In this document: positions 16,698-24,849 of the stretch, one piece after another
How positions within the stretch are numbered: the first letter of the stretch is position 1
How the letters are laid out: every line of letters starts with the position of its first letter
Assembly: GCA_002479455.1 (NCBI GenBank)
Contig: DLNB01000005.1
Location: forward strand, 8,560-72,559
DNA length: 64,000 nucleotides
Direction: 5' to 3'
Source of the DNA: Acetothermia bacterium UBA7521
Lineage (GTDB): Bacteria; Bipolaricaulota; Bipolaricaulia; Bipolaricaulales; Bipolaricaulaceae
Program-made: the position numbers and the translations under genes
The notes under the pieces: model-generated
Database searches by the model: none
What the model saw: only the letters and a program-made list of their open reading frames with translations
Told to the model about the DNA's origin: nothing

Positions 16698-17957
16698 CTA
16701 CCGCTGAGCTCGCCGAGGGCGCGGAGGTTCCGGAAACTCGTTCACTACACGGACGAGCCCTCCCTTCAGGGTCTCGGCGTGGAAGTTGATCAGGAGTCCG
16801 ACCTTGCGCTGCGAGAGCTTGAGGTAGGAAAGGAGCTGAGCCTTGTGAACGGAGGTGAGGCGGTCCACCGCCTTGATCTCCACGATCACCTTCCCCTCCA
16901 CAACGAGGTCGAGGCGGTACCCGCAATCCAGACGGACCTCGCGGTAGGTCACAGGCAGGCTCTTCTGTCGTTCCACGTTCAGACCCCGTTGAGCCAGCTC
17001 GAAGGCGAGACAGCTCTCGTAGGCGGATTCGAGGAGACCGGGCCCAAGTGCACGATGGACCTCAATCGCAGCTCCGATGATGCCCTCCGTGATCCGATCA
17101 AGGTCCTTCACCTCAGATTCCTCTGCGTCCTCTGCGCGCTCGGCGGTTGGCGCTCTTCTGGCGAATAGGGCTTCGTAGAATCCCGGGCGGCGGTCGGCGA
17201 ACACGTCGTTGAGCCGGGTGAGGTGCTTATCCTGGGCACGAGCAGGGTCGATGTCGACGGCCCGCACGTCTTCCGCGCCCTGCGGAGCTTGCACGAGCAC
17301 GTCGCCGTTCGGAGCTGCGACCTGGGAGAGGCCCGTGAAGCACAGGGCCTCCCCGGTCCGGGCCTCGATCCCGATCCGGTTCGCGGTCACGGTGAACACG
17401 CGGTTTTCCATCGCCCGTACGCGCATCGTGAGCTGGGCGAGCCCCGGCATGACGAGGTTGGCGGGATGGGCGATCACTTCAGCTCCCTGAAGGGCGAGCG
17501 ACCGCGCCGCCTCAGGGAAGAAGTGGTCGTAGCACACGAGCAGCCCCACTTTGGCCAGGCCGATGTCTGTGACAAGGAACGGCAGGTCCCCCGGGGTGAA
17601 GAGGTGTTTCTCCTCGTAGAAGAGGTGGACCTTGCGGTAGCGGGCAACGAGGCCCGACGGGCCGACGAGGACCGCCGAGTTGCAGACGCGGTTGTCAGCC
17701 TTCTCGGCGAGCCCGGCGACGATGTGGCAGTGCGATGCGCGGGCGAGGGCGATAAGGCGCGTGGTCGTGGGACCCTCCGGCACCGGCTCGGCGAGTTCGG
17801 CCAGTTCCCGAGCCGAGGCAAACTGATAGCCGGTGCTGAACAGCTCCGGCAGCACCCATAGGTCTGCCTGCTGGCGGGACAGGAGGTCCCAGGCCGTGTC
17901 GAGATTGCGCTCGACCGCCCCGAACTCCGGTGCGAACTGCACATACCCCACACGCAT
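16698..17957 (-). CDS. Carbon-nitrogen hydrolase fused in frame to a GxxExxY domain
   Basis: One open frame of 419 residues joins two unrelated domains. Residues 1-265 are a nitrilase-superfamily amidase with the catalytic Glu in LPELFSTGY, Lys in RYRKVHLFYEEKHLF and Cys in GLLVCYDHFFPEAARS. Residues 283-419 are a GxxExxY protein (GPGLLESAYESCL, LDCGYRLDLVVEGKVIVEIK, LSQRKVGLLINF), a small nuclease-fold-like family of unknown role often found next to dispersed repeats. The linker TAERAEDAEESE is the translation of such a repeat. A GTG at 17111, preceded by GAGGA, could start the GxxExxY part alone (137 residues). So the frame may be a true fusion or two genes without an intervening stop. The hydrolase half is complete. 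Confidence 0.85.
   Translation of the reverse strand: MRVGYVQFAPEFGAVERNLDTAWDLLSRQQADLWVLPELFSTGYQFASARELAELAEPVPEGPTTTRLIALARASHCHIVAGLAEKADNRVCNSAVLVGPSGLVARYRKVHLFYEEKHLFTPGDLPFLVTDIGLAKVGLLVCYDHFFPEAARSLALQGAEVIAHPANLVMPGLAQLTMRVRAMENRVFTVTANRIGIEARTGEALCFTGLSQVAAPNGDVLVQAPQGAEDVRAVDIDPARAQDKHLTRLNDVFADRRPGFYEALFARRAPTAERAEDAEESEVKDLDRITEGIIGAAIEVHRALGPGLLESAYESCLAFELAQRGLNVERQKSLPVTYREVRLDCGYRLDLVVEGKVIVEIKAVDRLTSVHKAQLLSYLKLSQRKVGLLINFHAETLKGGLVRVVNEFPEPPRPRRAQR
17113..17150. repeat. Dispersed CTCTGCGTCCTC-type repeat inside the nitrilase-GxxExxY junction
   Basis: The stretch TTCCTCTGCGTCCTCTGCGC followed by GCTCGGCGGTTGG is a degenerate copy of the CTCTGCGTCCTCGGCGGT repeat that commonly precedes GxxExxY genes in environmental genomes. 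A second degenerate copy (CTCGGCGTCCTCGGCGGTGA) lies near 63440-63456 in this window. Here it is translated as the linker between the two fused domains. Confidence 0.6.
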
Positions 17958-18019
17958 GACGGGAACTGTAGCCACCCTCCTCCCGGCGTCAAGCAGACCA
18001 GAGCAATGCGGGGAGAGGG

Positions 18020-19132
18020 TTACGGCGACGGGATCTCGGGGAATCCCTTGAGGATGGACAAGCGATAATTCCCGCTCCCGCCCCGCCAGACCACGCGGAT
18101 GAAGAACCGACACTCCCCGTCTAAGAAGCATTCGCCGAGATCCGGACAATCCACACCCGCATAGCACGGGACATGCATCGTTGTGGCCGTTCCTGCCGAC
18201 AGGCATTCGGCAAGCACGTCGCCACACGGGTCGTGAACGAGGTAGAGATCAACAACGAGGCCACCCGGGTCAAGCCAGACGATGAACGCATCGCCGTATG
18301 CAGCGCGGATTCTGTACCAATCCTGCCAATCACCTTCACCGAGTGTCCCCGTGTAGTGGCCGGCGGGGAGGAGGATCGCATCGTCTCCAGGGCCGAACGT
18401 GTCAGGAAGCTGTTCCCGCGGCATCGCGGCGATGTCCGCTCCTTCGGGAAGACATTCCGGTGGCCACACAGCAGAGGCACATCGAAAGTCGGGGCCCACA
18501 GCACAGGCCTCCGCCGGCAGTGGAGGCTGTGGCGGGGCGGGGCTGGACACCGGCAGCACAGATACGGAGGTGTAGACACAAAGAGCGGCGGCACATTCGA
18601 CACCTCGTGCCTGTAGATCGACGATCTTCCTAGCGAGAAACAGGGCGAACCCCTCTTGATCGCCGGTCCGATACGCATACTCGCTGGCATCATAGGCGCG
18701 GAAATAGGAGACCAGATCCGTCTGCTCGCTGGGAATCACCAAGCCCAGTAGCGCCTCTATGCCCAAGGGGGGCGCTATGGCCAGAGAGATCCTCGCGCTA
18801 TCAGGGGGAAGGGTGAAGGACGCGCCTGCCTTGACTACAACCGGGAGATCATCCCAGAAGTGGCGGCACGGAAACAGCATCATCGTCACTATGCCATCGG
18901 CGCGGAAGTAGAAGAGATAGAGATACCCGTCAAGGGGAGACGTGACCGAGATCACCATCTGCTCATCTGCGTAGTAGGTTCTTGAGCAGCCCCCATTCAC
19001 CGATAACTCCAGAGGCCGAGCGGCGAGGAGGGCTGCTCCCTGAAGCCGCTGCAGCGTGAGGTCGGATAACTGCGCGCTGCCTGCCACCGTAAAGAGAGAC
19101 ACAAGGATGACGCTTGCCGTTGTAGCATTCAT
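18020..19132 (-). CDS. Secreted DUF4384-type protein with C-terminal pre-peptidase-like domain
   Basis: A 370-residue exported protein. Residues 1-20 form a signal peptide (ATTASVILVSLFTVAGSAQ). Residues 40-150 resemble DUF4384: SRTYYADEQMVISVTSPLDG, YLYLFYFRADGIVTMMLFP, a fold found in envelope proteins. A Pro-rich stretch PAPPQPPLPAEAC follows, then about 130 residues like a bacterial pre-peptidase C-terminal domain (GDDAILLPAGHYTGTLGEGDWQDWYRIRAA cut here; ends FFIRVVWRGGSGNYRLSI). Many cysteines (about 17) suggest an oxidising, extracytoplasmic location. Its DUF4384 part is like that of the gene at 23190-24425. Function unknown. Confidence 0.7.
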   Translation of the reverse strand: MNATTASVILVSLFTVAGSAQLSDLTLQRLQGAALLAARPLELSVNGGCSRTYYADEQMVISVTSPLDGYLYLFYFRADGIVTMMLFPCRHFWDDLPVVVKAGASFTLPPDSARISLAIAPPLGIEALLGLVIPSEQTDLVSYFRAYDASEYAYRTGDQEGFALFLARKIVDLQARGVECAAALCVYTSVSVLPVSSPAPPQPPLPAEACAVGPDFRCASAVWPPECLPEGADIAAMPREQLPDTFGPGDDAILLPAGHYTGTLGEGDWQDWYRIRAAYGDAFIVWLDPGGLVVDLYLVHDPCGDVLAECLSAGTATTMHVPCYAGVDCPDLGECFLDGECRFFIRVVWRGGSGNYRLSILKGFPEIPSP

Positions 19133-19630
19133 CTCACCACCATCCCCAGACTTTGCGCAGTGTAGCGAGGCCGGCTATCGGGATCAAATGTCACGATCCG
19201 GTCTTCCAGGACGCCGCTCGCAGAGAGAGGGGACGCTGCCGGTCGGGCTTTCCACTCGATGACGGTGTGGGAATGCTGCTTGGCCTCAGCAACGTGAATG
19301 CGAGCTCCCGCGAACGTAGATCCACAAGCCCATCATCGGCGCCATGACCGGCCAAGCATTCGGGTGCGCATCGCAACGCGAGCCACGAATCCCCATTAAC
19401 AGAACGGCGGATCCGTTTATAGTGGTCTCCGACAGGACATAGTGTCCCTTGACGCGGTTCAGATCCCGTTGTATACAGAATCTATATAGTGTTGGCGGGG
19501 TCGCCACTACAGAGGGCGGATCTTTGCTGGGGGGTGGCATTCGGAGGCAGAGAAGGCGGTCAGTCAGCTGGGTGTTCGGGTTCCGGAAGTGGCAAGCCTC
19601 ACAAGCACAGATGAGGGAGAGGAGGGTAGG
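19133..19630. other. Divergent intergenic region, 498 bp, no gene seen
   Basis: No open frame here has a ribosome-binding site or protein-like composition, and no tRNA-like fold is evident. It separates two divergent genes of secreted proteins and holds a promoter at 19449-19477 for the beta-helix gene. The AT content rises around 19400-19490. Confidence 0.5.
19449..19477 (+). promoter_or_regulatory. Sigma-70 promoter for the beta-helix gene
   Basis: TTGACG (19449-19454), a 17-base spacer and TATACA (19472-19477), each five of six or four to five of six matches to consensus. The predicted transcript would have a leader of about 145 bases before the gene start at 19631. Confidence 0.55.
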
Positions 19631-22600
19631 ATGGCAGGAACAGCGCGATTTGGATGCCTAGTGGCGGGACTGGCCTTGCTGGTCTCGATCGGCGGGCTGG
19701 CGGCGACGATCCACGTGCCGGGGGACCATGCGACAATCCAGGCGGCGATCAACGCGGCGAGCCCCGGAGACACGATCCAAGTAGCAGCGGGCACGTACAC
19801 TGAGAACGTAACGGTGAACAAGACGGTCGGCCTCGTGGGCGCGGCAGGGGCCGTGCTGCAGGGCTCAGGTGGGAACGGTTTCTTGATCCAGGCTCCCAAC
19901 ATCTCGATCCAAGGGTTCGAGATTAAGGGTTACGCGATCGGCGTCCGGACCTACGGTGGACCAAGCAACTTCGATACCCTGGAACTGCGTGACCTGGTAA
20001 TCACGGGCAACACGATCGGCATGCAGGTCAACCGTGATGGGTTCAGCACGTTGACGGTTGATGGTTGCCAGATCACAGGCAACACGCAGGAAGGGATGAG
20101 CGTCATTGATCACCTTCTCGGAGCCTTGCAGATCGGCAACTTCATCATCAAGGACAGCAACGTTTCGAACAACGGACGGCACGGGATGATGCTTGTCCGC
20201 ACGAAGATCGACACACTGTCAATCGAGAACTCAAGCTTTGACGGTGCCACTACGAGCGGTTACTCGGGGATCTCGTTTGTCTCCTCTCCTTCGCAAGTGG
20301 GCACGTTCACCATGTCGGGCGGGAGTCTGTCGGGGAACAAGGGTTCGGGCCTCTCTATTGTGCAAGTTGCACATCTGATCGGAGCCATTGTTCTCGATGG
20401 TGTCGCATTGCAGGGCAATAGCCAGAACGGGATCATCCTAGGCGGGGGAGCGACTGCTGGGTCACTGGCAATTCTGAATTCCTTTTTCAGCGATAACGCC
20501 TGGGAGGAAGTGGACATCAGCGGAGGGTGGTTCGGCTCCTTCGCCGTGACCGGTGCCACCACGATCCAGGGCAACTCGTTCGTTCGATCGGGTGGCACAT
20601 GGGTTGCGATCTATATTGGCAACCTCGCTAGCTTCGGGGCCGTTCCGCGGATCAACGGGAACAACATCATTGGGTACGGCATCGCGCACTACGCCGGCGC
20701 CTTCCTTATAGACTTTTCCGGCAACTGGTGGGGCACTGCAGCAGGGAGGGTCCTGGGCGGGAACTCCGCCTATAGCCCGTGGCTTGCCAACAATATCAAT
20801 GAGCCGAACTGGACGTTCGTTGTGGACGACGTTGGCACCCAGCCTCCTGAGAGCTGGCTCCAGGCGGCCCTCAACCAGGCACGCAACTGGGACACAGTGC
20901 TTGTGAAGGCTGGCGAGTACGTGACCCAAGGCGTCGTTGGCGTTAGCGTACAGATCATCGGCGAGCCGGGAGCGGTGGTGAAGTCGCCCGGTTCTCAGAC
21001 GTACACCATCGCTGAGTCCAGCGCTGTGTTCGATCCGGTCATCTTCGCCTACGGCGGCACGATGGCGGGCACTCACGTCTCCGGACCGGAGATCAGCTTC
21101 ACGGACGTGCTGTTCCTTGCGGTGGGCGGTCAGAACGTGGTTCCGCCGGGCGGAGCACGGTTGGTGGGCATCCTGTACCGCAACGTACATGGCACGATCC
21201 AAGGGAACACTATACAGAACATGATGCCGGGCGGAATCGGCGCTGGCGCGCAGACCTTCGGGATCCTGGTCTACGGCGACTCGGTTGTTGACATCATCGG
21301 CAACGTGATTTCGGACTACAGCCGCGGCGGCATCGGAGTTGTAGGTGACGTCGTCGGATGGGCAAGAGGTCCCGCTCTTGATCCAGTGGCCAACATCGTG
21401 GGGAACGTCGTGACGGGAAATGGCCTGGAAGCCGCGACTGGCTGGTGGGCGGAGAACGGCATCCAGATCGGCTACGACGCCACGGGTCAGATCGTCGGGA
21501 ACGTCGTCTCGAACCATTGGGTGAACAACCCGAGCTGGACTTCCACCGGCATTCTCGTCGTCGGGAGCGACGATGTGGATGTCCTCGGCAACCTGGTCTT
21601 CGACAACCAAACGGGAATCGCTGTCATGGGTCTCGGAGGTTGGGGCGGTGGTCCAGCGATCAACAATACCATAGAGGGCAACACGGTATCGGACAACTCG
21701 TGGGGCATAAGCCTGCAATACGATGCGCTCTCTACCGCCATTGAGCGGAACGTCTTGACAGGGAACTACGTGGCTGTCAGCGGCTACGGGTACGGTTCGT
21801 CGTCCGTGCCCGCCGGGGCCGTTATCCGCTTCAACAGCATTGCTGGGAACAGCTACGGTGTAGTTAACTATGATCCTCTGACGATGGACGCGTCCCTGAA
21901 CTGGTGGGGCTCGACGGAAGGTCCGACGGCTGCGACGAACACCGGAGGGGATGGCGACGCGATCTACGGCGACGTGATCTACAGCCCGTGGCTGGGTACG
22001 GACCCGGATGGGGATCCGGCTCAGCCGGGTGTGCAGATCACGGGGCCGATGCTGATCATCGTTGCCCCGGTGGGACCTGAGCCGACGGGTGGCTACCTGA
22101 ACACGGCCATCGCCGGCGCCAACACGCTCCCGTTTGCGGACACCATCCAAGTTCGGCACGGTACTTACGATGCCTCGACCCCCATCACCGGACCGGTCTC
22201 CATCGTCAGCCAGCCTGGCTCAGCATCGAACACGTTCCTCACCGGGGACATGACCCTCGGTGCGGCGGGGATCCTCATCGGCCGGATGGGCCAAGGGTTT
22301 ACGATCCACGGAAACATCGAGGTCTCAGCCGGAATGGATGCTTCGACGATCCGCATCAACTGGAACAACCTCCTCGGCACGGTCACCAACAGCGGCCTGG
22401 GCACGCTCGACGCCACCTATAACTGGTGGGGAGGATCTCATCCGAGTTCGAGAACGTTCGGAAGCGTGAACTACTACCCGTACCTCCCGGCGGAAGTGGA
22501 CGACGTGCTGGCGTTCATGGCCGCTCAAGGGCTGGATGCAGATTCAGCCATCTTCTTGATGGCGCGGGGCGGGCTGCTCTCGGAGGGCTTCCTGATCCTC

Positions 22601-23104
22601 GATCTCATGAACCGGTTCGGTCTTAGCCTGGGGGATATCGAGGCTCTCCTCAACGAGTTCGGGTTCCTAGGGATCTCCCATGCGCTGAACTTCGCCACGG
22701 ACTACGACGACTTCGTGCGACTGATCCTCGGGTACGGGGCAGCTCCGGCCGGTGGAGCGGGGATGTTCGTGGACCTCGGTGTGGCGGGTGGCGCGGGATC
22801 GTTCCAGGGTCAGACTGTAGATGCGATCTACGAGGTCGGGCAGTCGATCCTCGTTTCGTTCGAGCTGCTGGACTTCCAGGGGAACCCGATTCTCGGGATC
22901 GGGGCTTGGGTAACGCTGATCCAGCTGCACGAGGATGGACGCCAGACGATCTGGTACTGGAACGCTACCCACTACAACCCGGAGACCGGCCTGCAGGAGA
23001 TCTCGATCCCCACCGCAGGACTCCCGGCGGGCTACTACAACCTGGTCATTGGCTTCAGGGACGGGACCCAGGAACAGATCCTGATTCAGATCGTCGTCGA
23101 GTAG
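19631..23104 (+). CDS. Large secreted right-handed parallel beta-helix protein
   Basis: A 1157-residue exported protein. A signal peptide (about 1-22, GCLVAGLALLVSIGGLAAT) is followed by the classic beta-helix entry IHVPGDHATIQAAINAA, SPGDTIQVAAGTYTENVTVN. The body (about 25-940) repeats short G-N-x-I/V turns (IVGNVVSN, IEGNTVSDNSWGI) typical of pectate-lyase/NosD-like helices. Three copies of an NWWG...YSPWL-like motif occur at about residues 364, 756 and 930, dividing it into units. The last 200 residues form a different, non-helical region with a glycine-rich link and an Ig-like beta domain. AGGAGGG precedes ATG 19631. No catalytic carbohydrate site is recognised; it may bind polysaccharide or form part of the surface layer. 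Confidence 0.85.
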   Translation: MAGTARFGCLVAGLALLVSIGGLAATIHVPGDHATIQAAINAASPGDTIQVAAGTYTENVTVNKTVGLVGAAGAVLQGSGGNGFLIQAPNISIQGFEIKGYAIGVRTYGGPSNFDTLELRDLVITGNTIGMQVNRDGFSTLTVDGCQITGNTQEGMSVIDHLLGALQIGNFIIKDSNVSNNGRHGMMLVRTKIDTLSIENSSFDGATTSGYSGISFVSSPSQVGTFTMSGGSLSGNKGSGLSIVQVAHLIGAIVLDGVALQGNSQNGIILGGGATAGSLAILNSFFSDNAWEEVDISGGWFGSFAVTGATTIQGNSFVRSGGTWVAIYIGNLASFGAVPRINGNNIIGYGIAHYAGAFLIDFSGNWWGTAAGRVLGGNSAYSPWLANNINEPNWTFVVDDVGTQPPESWLQAALNQARNWDTVLVKAGEYVTQGVVGVSVQIIGEPGAVVKSPGSQTYTIAESSAVFDPVIFAYGGTMAGTHVSGPEISFTDVLFLAVGGQNVVPPGGARLVGILYRNVHGTIQGNTIQNMMPGGIGAGAQTFGILVYGDSVVDIIGNVISDYSRGGIGVVGDVVGWARGPALDPVANIVGNVVTGNGLEAATGWWAENGIQIGYDATGQIVGNVVSNHWVNNPSWTSTGILVVGSDDVDVLGNLVFDNQTGIAVMGLGGWGGGPAINNTIEGNTVSDNSWGISLQYDALSTAIERNVLTGNYVAVSGYGYGSSSVPAGAVIRFNSIAGNSYGVVNYDPLTMDASLNWWGSTEGPTAATNTGGDGDAIYGDVIYSPWLGTDPDGDPAQPGVQITGPMLIIVAPVGPEPTGGYLNTAIAGANTLPFADTIQVRHGTYDASTPITGPVSIVSQPGSASNTFLTGDMTLGAAGILIGRMGQGFTIHGNIEVSAGMDASTIRINWNNLLGTVTNSGLGTLDATYNWWGGSHPSSRTFGSVNYYPYLPAEVDDVLAFMAAQGLDADSAIFLMARGGLLSEGFLILDLMNRFGLSLGDIEALLNEFGFLGISHALNFATDYDDFVRLILGYGAAPAGGAGMFVDLGVAGGAGSFQGQTVDAIYEVGQSILVSFELLDFQGNPILGIGAWVTLIQLHEDGRQTIWYWNATHYNPETGLQEISIPTAGLPAGYYNLVIGFRDGTQEQILIQIVVE

Positions 23105-23129
23105 GTCGCCACTCCCTTCTCATAACGAC

Positions 23130-23164
23130 GCCGGGGCGCCCCAGCGGCGCCCCGGCTTCTTCCC
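23130..23164. terminator. Rho-independent terminator, likely bidirectional
   Basis: Perfect 11-bp stem GCCGGGGCGCC / GGCGCCCCGGC with loop CCAGC (23141-23145) followed by TTCTTCCCC. It sits between two convergent genes ending at 23104 (+) and 23190 (-). Confidence 0.8.
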
Positions 23165-23189
23165 CCTAACTAAGCGGGACCGGAGGATG

Positions 23190-24425
23190 CTACGGTGTGA
23201 TCGTGAACCCGAGGACGAGGTTCCGCCGGGAGTTCCAGAGGAAGTAGGCTCTCCACCCTGACCCGCTCACACCCAGACCGACCCCCCACGTGATCCGCAC
23301 CTCGGTTCGTGTCTCCGGTTCAATGACCACCTGGGGAGCGAGCGTTCCGGAGGGCAACCACGGCGGGACCCACGCCATCTCCTGGGCCGAGAGCCCGAGG
23401 AGGAGCACCGCGCCAACCCGACCGAGGGATAACCAACCGACGAGGTACCCTTCCACCTCCGGCCCCCAGGCGAACCAACCGCCGGGTCCCGGCTCGTTCA
23501 GATTCGGTATCGGGGGAGAGGGGCGAAGCGATACGCCGAACCCCAACCCCTCGATCCAGAGGTCTGCGGCGATGGAAAGGGAGGTCAGACCTGCGGCCAA
23601 CCCGATCCCGGGCGCGGGGAGATCTCCCTCCGCGATCCACGTGGGAGGGGCGACGGGCGGCCACAGGGCGGGCCGCGCTGGGGAGAGGGCCACGGCCAGG
23701 GTGACCTCTTCCCCATCCACCACGGTCAGGTCAATGGATTTGGTCTCGTAGCCGCTTTGTTCGATCCGGACTCGGATCCGTCCCGGGGCGACCACGGTGG
23801 ACACGGGTGATGTACCGATGTAGGTCCCTCCTACCCACACCGCGGCCCCGCGCGGGCTCGTGGTCACGCCGAGGGTCGCCCGGGGGCGGTGGACACGGAA
23901 CCTCGTCCAGGCCGTGCCCCATCTCCCGACGAGCAACGTCTGCAGCTGAGCCGCAAATCGGGCGGGGTCGGCGAAGAGGAGGAACGCATCCCCCTCGAAC
24001 GCCTTCGCCTCGTAGAACGAGAGCGGCGCCTCGGTCGCCACGAGCTGGAGGTACTCGAATCCCTCGGGCTCGGTCACGCGCAGGGTCCAGCCAGGGGTGG
24101 GGAGGGTGTGCTTGCCGGCCGGGAAGCGCGGGTCCTGGACGTATCGATTCGGGACGAGGAGCTTGACCTTGCCGTCCGACGTCAGGTTGTAGAGGTACAC
24201 GTAGGCGTCGCGGTTCAGGGCAAAGGTGAGCTTGAGGGCATCACCCGGGGCATACGTCGCTTTGTCCGTGGTGAGAGAGACGACGATCCCCGGCTCGACC
24301 GGTACGGGGATGATCCCCTGGGGAACGACGGGGATCTCTCCTTGCCCCATGGCGACGACACCCATCACCACGACGAACCCGAGACACCACCTGAGCAGAC
24401 CGCTACGCAGCAAACGACGAACCAT
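23190..24425 (-). CDS. Secreted DUF4384 + PEGA protein with beta-rich C-terminus
   Basis: A 411-residue exported protein. After a signal peptide (about 1-28, LLRWCLGFVVVMGVVAMGQ) comes a DUF4384-like domain (SLTTDKATYAPGDALKLTFA, DAYVYLYNLTSDGKVKLLVP, about 48-155), then a PEGA domain (VTTSPRGAAVWVGGTYIGTS, about 197-265) often used to bind cell-surface polymer, and a 140-residue C-terminal region of alternating hydrophobic and glycine residues (GLAAGLTSLSIAADLWIEGL, ending in NLVLGFTITP) that could be an outer-membrane beta-barrel. The terminal aromatic residue of many barrels is absent. AGGTG before the ATG is the ribosome-binding site. Related in layout to the protein at 18020-19132. Confidence 0.78.
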   Translation of the reverse strand: MVRRLLRSGLLRWCLGFVVVMGVVAMGQGEIPVVPQGIIPVPVEPGIVVSLTTDKATYAPGDALKLTFALNRDAYVYLYNLTSDGKVKLLVPNRYVQDPRFPAGKHTLPTPGWTLRVTEPEGFEYLQLVATEAPLSFYEAKAFEGDAFLLFADPARFAAQLQTLLVGRWGTAWTRFRVHRPRATLGVTTSPRGAAVWVGGTYIGTSPVSTVVAPGRIRVRIEQSGYETKSIDLTVVDGEEVTLAVALSPARPALWPPVAPPTWIAEGDLPAPGIGLAAGLTSLSIAADLWIEGLGFGVSLRPSPPIPNLNEPGPGGWFAWGPEVEGYLVGWLSLGRVGAVLLLGLSAQEMAWVPPWLPSGTLAPQVVIEPETRTEVRITWGVGLGVSGSGWRAYFLWNSRRNLVLGFTITP

Positions 24426-24480
24426 GGCTAAGCACCTCCAGCCGTATCTACACCGGGCCCCGAGCCCGGGTTCGGTTGGA

Positions 24481-24849
24481 TCAGGTCTCGGATGAGCCCG
24501 ATGCCAACGCCTTGCGCAGAGCGCGCAGGGGAAGAAGGGCGCACGTGAGGCGGGTCCGCACCACCCCTCCCAGGGCGGAGAGGAGCTCCTCGTCGGCTAC
24601 CCGCGCCGCTTCCAGCACGGGCTTCCCCTGAACGAGCTCGGTCAACAACGAGGCAGAGGCCAAGGAGATCGCGCACCCCTCTCCCTCGAACCGGATATCT
24701 TGGATGGTCTGATCCTTGATCCCGAGCTCAATCCGCACGACATCGCCGCACAGGGGGTTCGCCTCGACGGCCGCGGCGTCGGGATGGGGGAGCCGTCCCT
24801 TGTTGCGGGGGCGGCGCCAGTGGTCGAGGATGATCTCTTCGTAGCTCAT
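24481..24849 (-). CDS. sufU: SufU-like iron-sulfur scaffold/sulfur acceptor
   Basis: A 122-residue SufU/IscU-family protein: MSYEEIILDHWRRPRNKG at the start, cysteines in ANPLCGDVV, GEGCAISLASASLLTE and RTRLTCALLPLRAL, the three conserved ligand positions plus the family Asp after the first. SufU proteins take sulfur from SufS through a zinc-bound site and pass it on to SufBC. The start is the ATG at 24849 overlapping the sufS stop (ATGA). The normal linker of about 18-20 residues before the last cysteine, seen in SufU but not IscU, is present, supporting SufU. Last gene of tdk-sufCBSU. Confidence 0.9.
   Translation of the reverse strand: MSYEEIILDHWRRPRNKGRLPHPDAAAVEANPLCGDVVRIELGIKDQTIQDIRFEGEGCAISLASASLLTELVQGKPVLEAARVADEELLSALGGVVRTRLTCALLPLRALRKALASGSSET

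Noticed and set aside
18020..19132. Idea that DUF4384 proteins are serine peptidases or kinases
   Set aside because: No catalytic motif is present; the domain occurs alone after a signal peptide.
19631..23104. CRISPR-like spacing in the beta-helix gene
   Set aside because: The repeats are short degenerate codon-level motifs of a beta-helix, with no direct repeat of 25-40 bases.
24453..24469. CCGGGC/GCCCGG hairpin before sufU end
   Set aside because: Only 6 bp, no T-tract, likely chance in GC-rich DNA.
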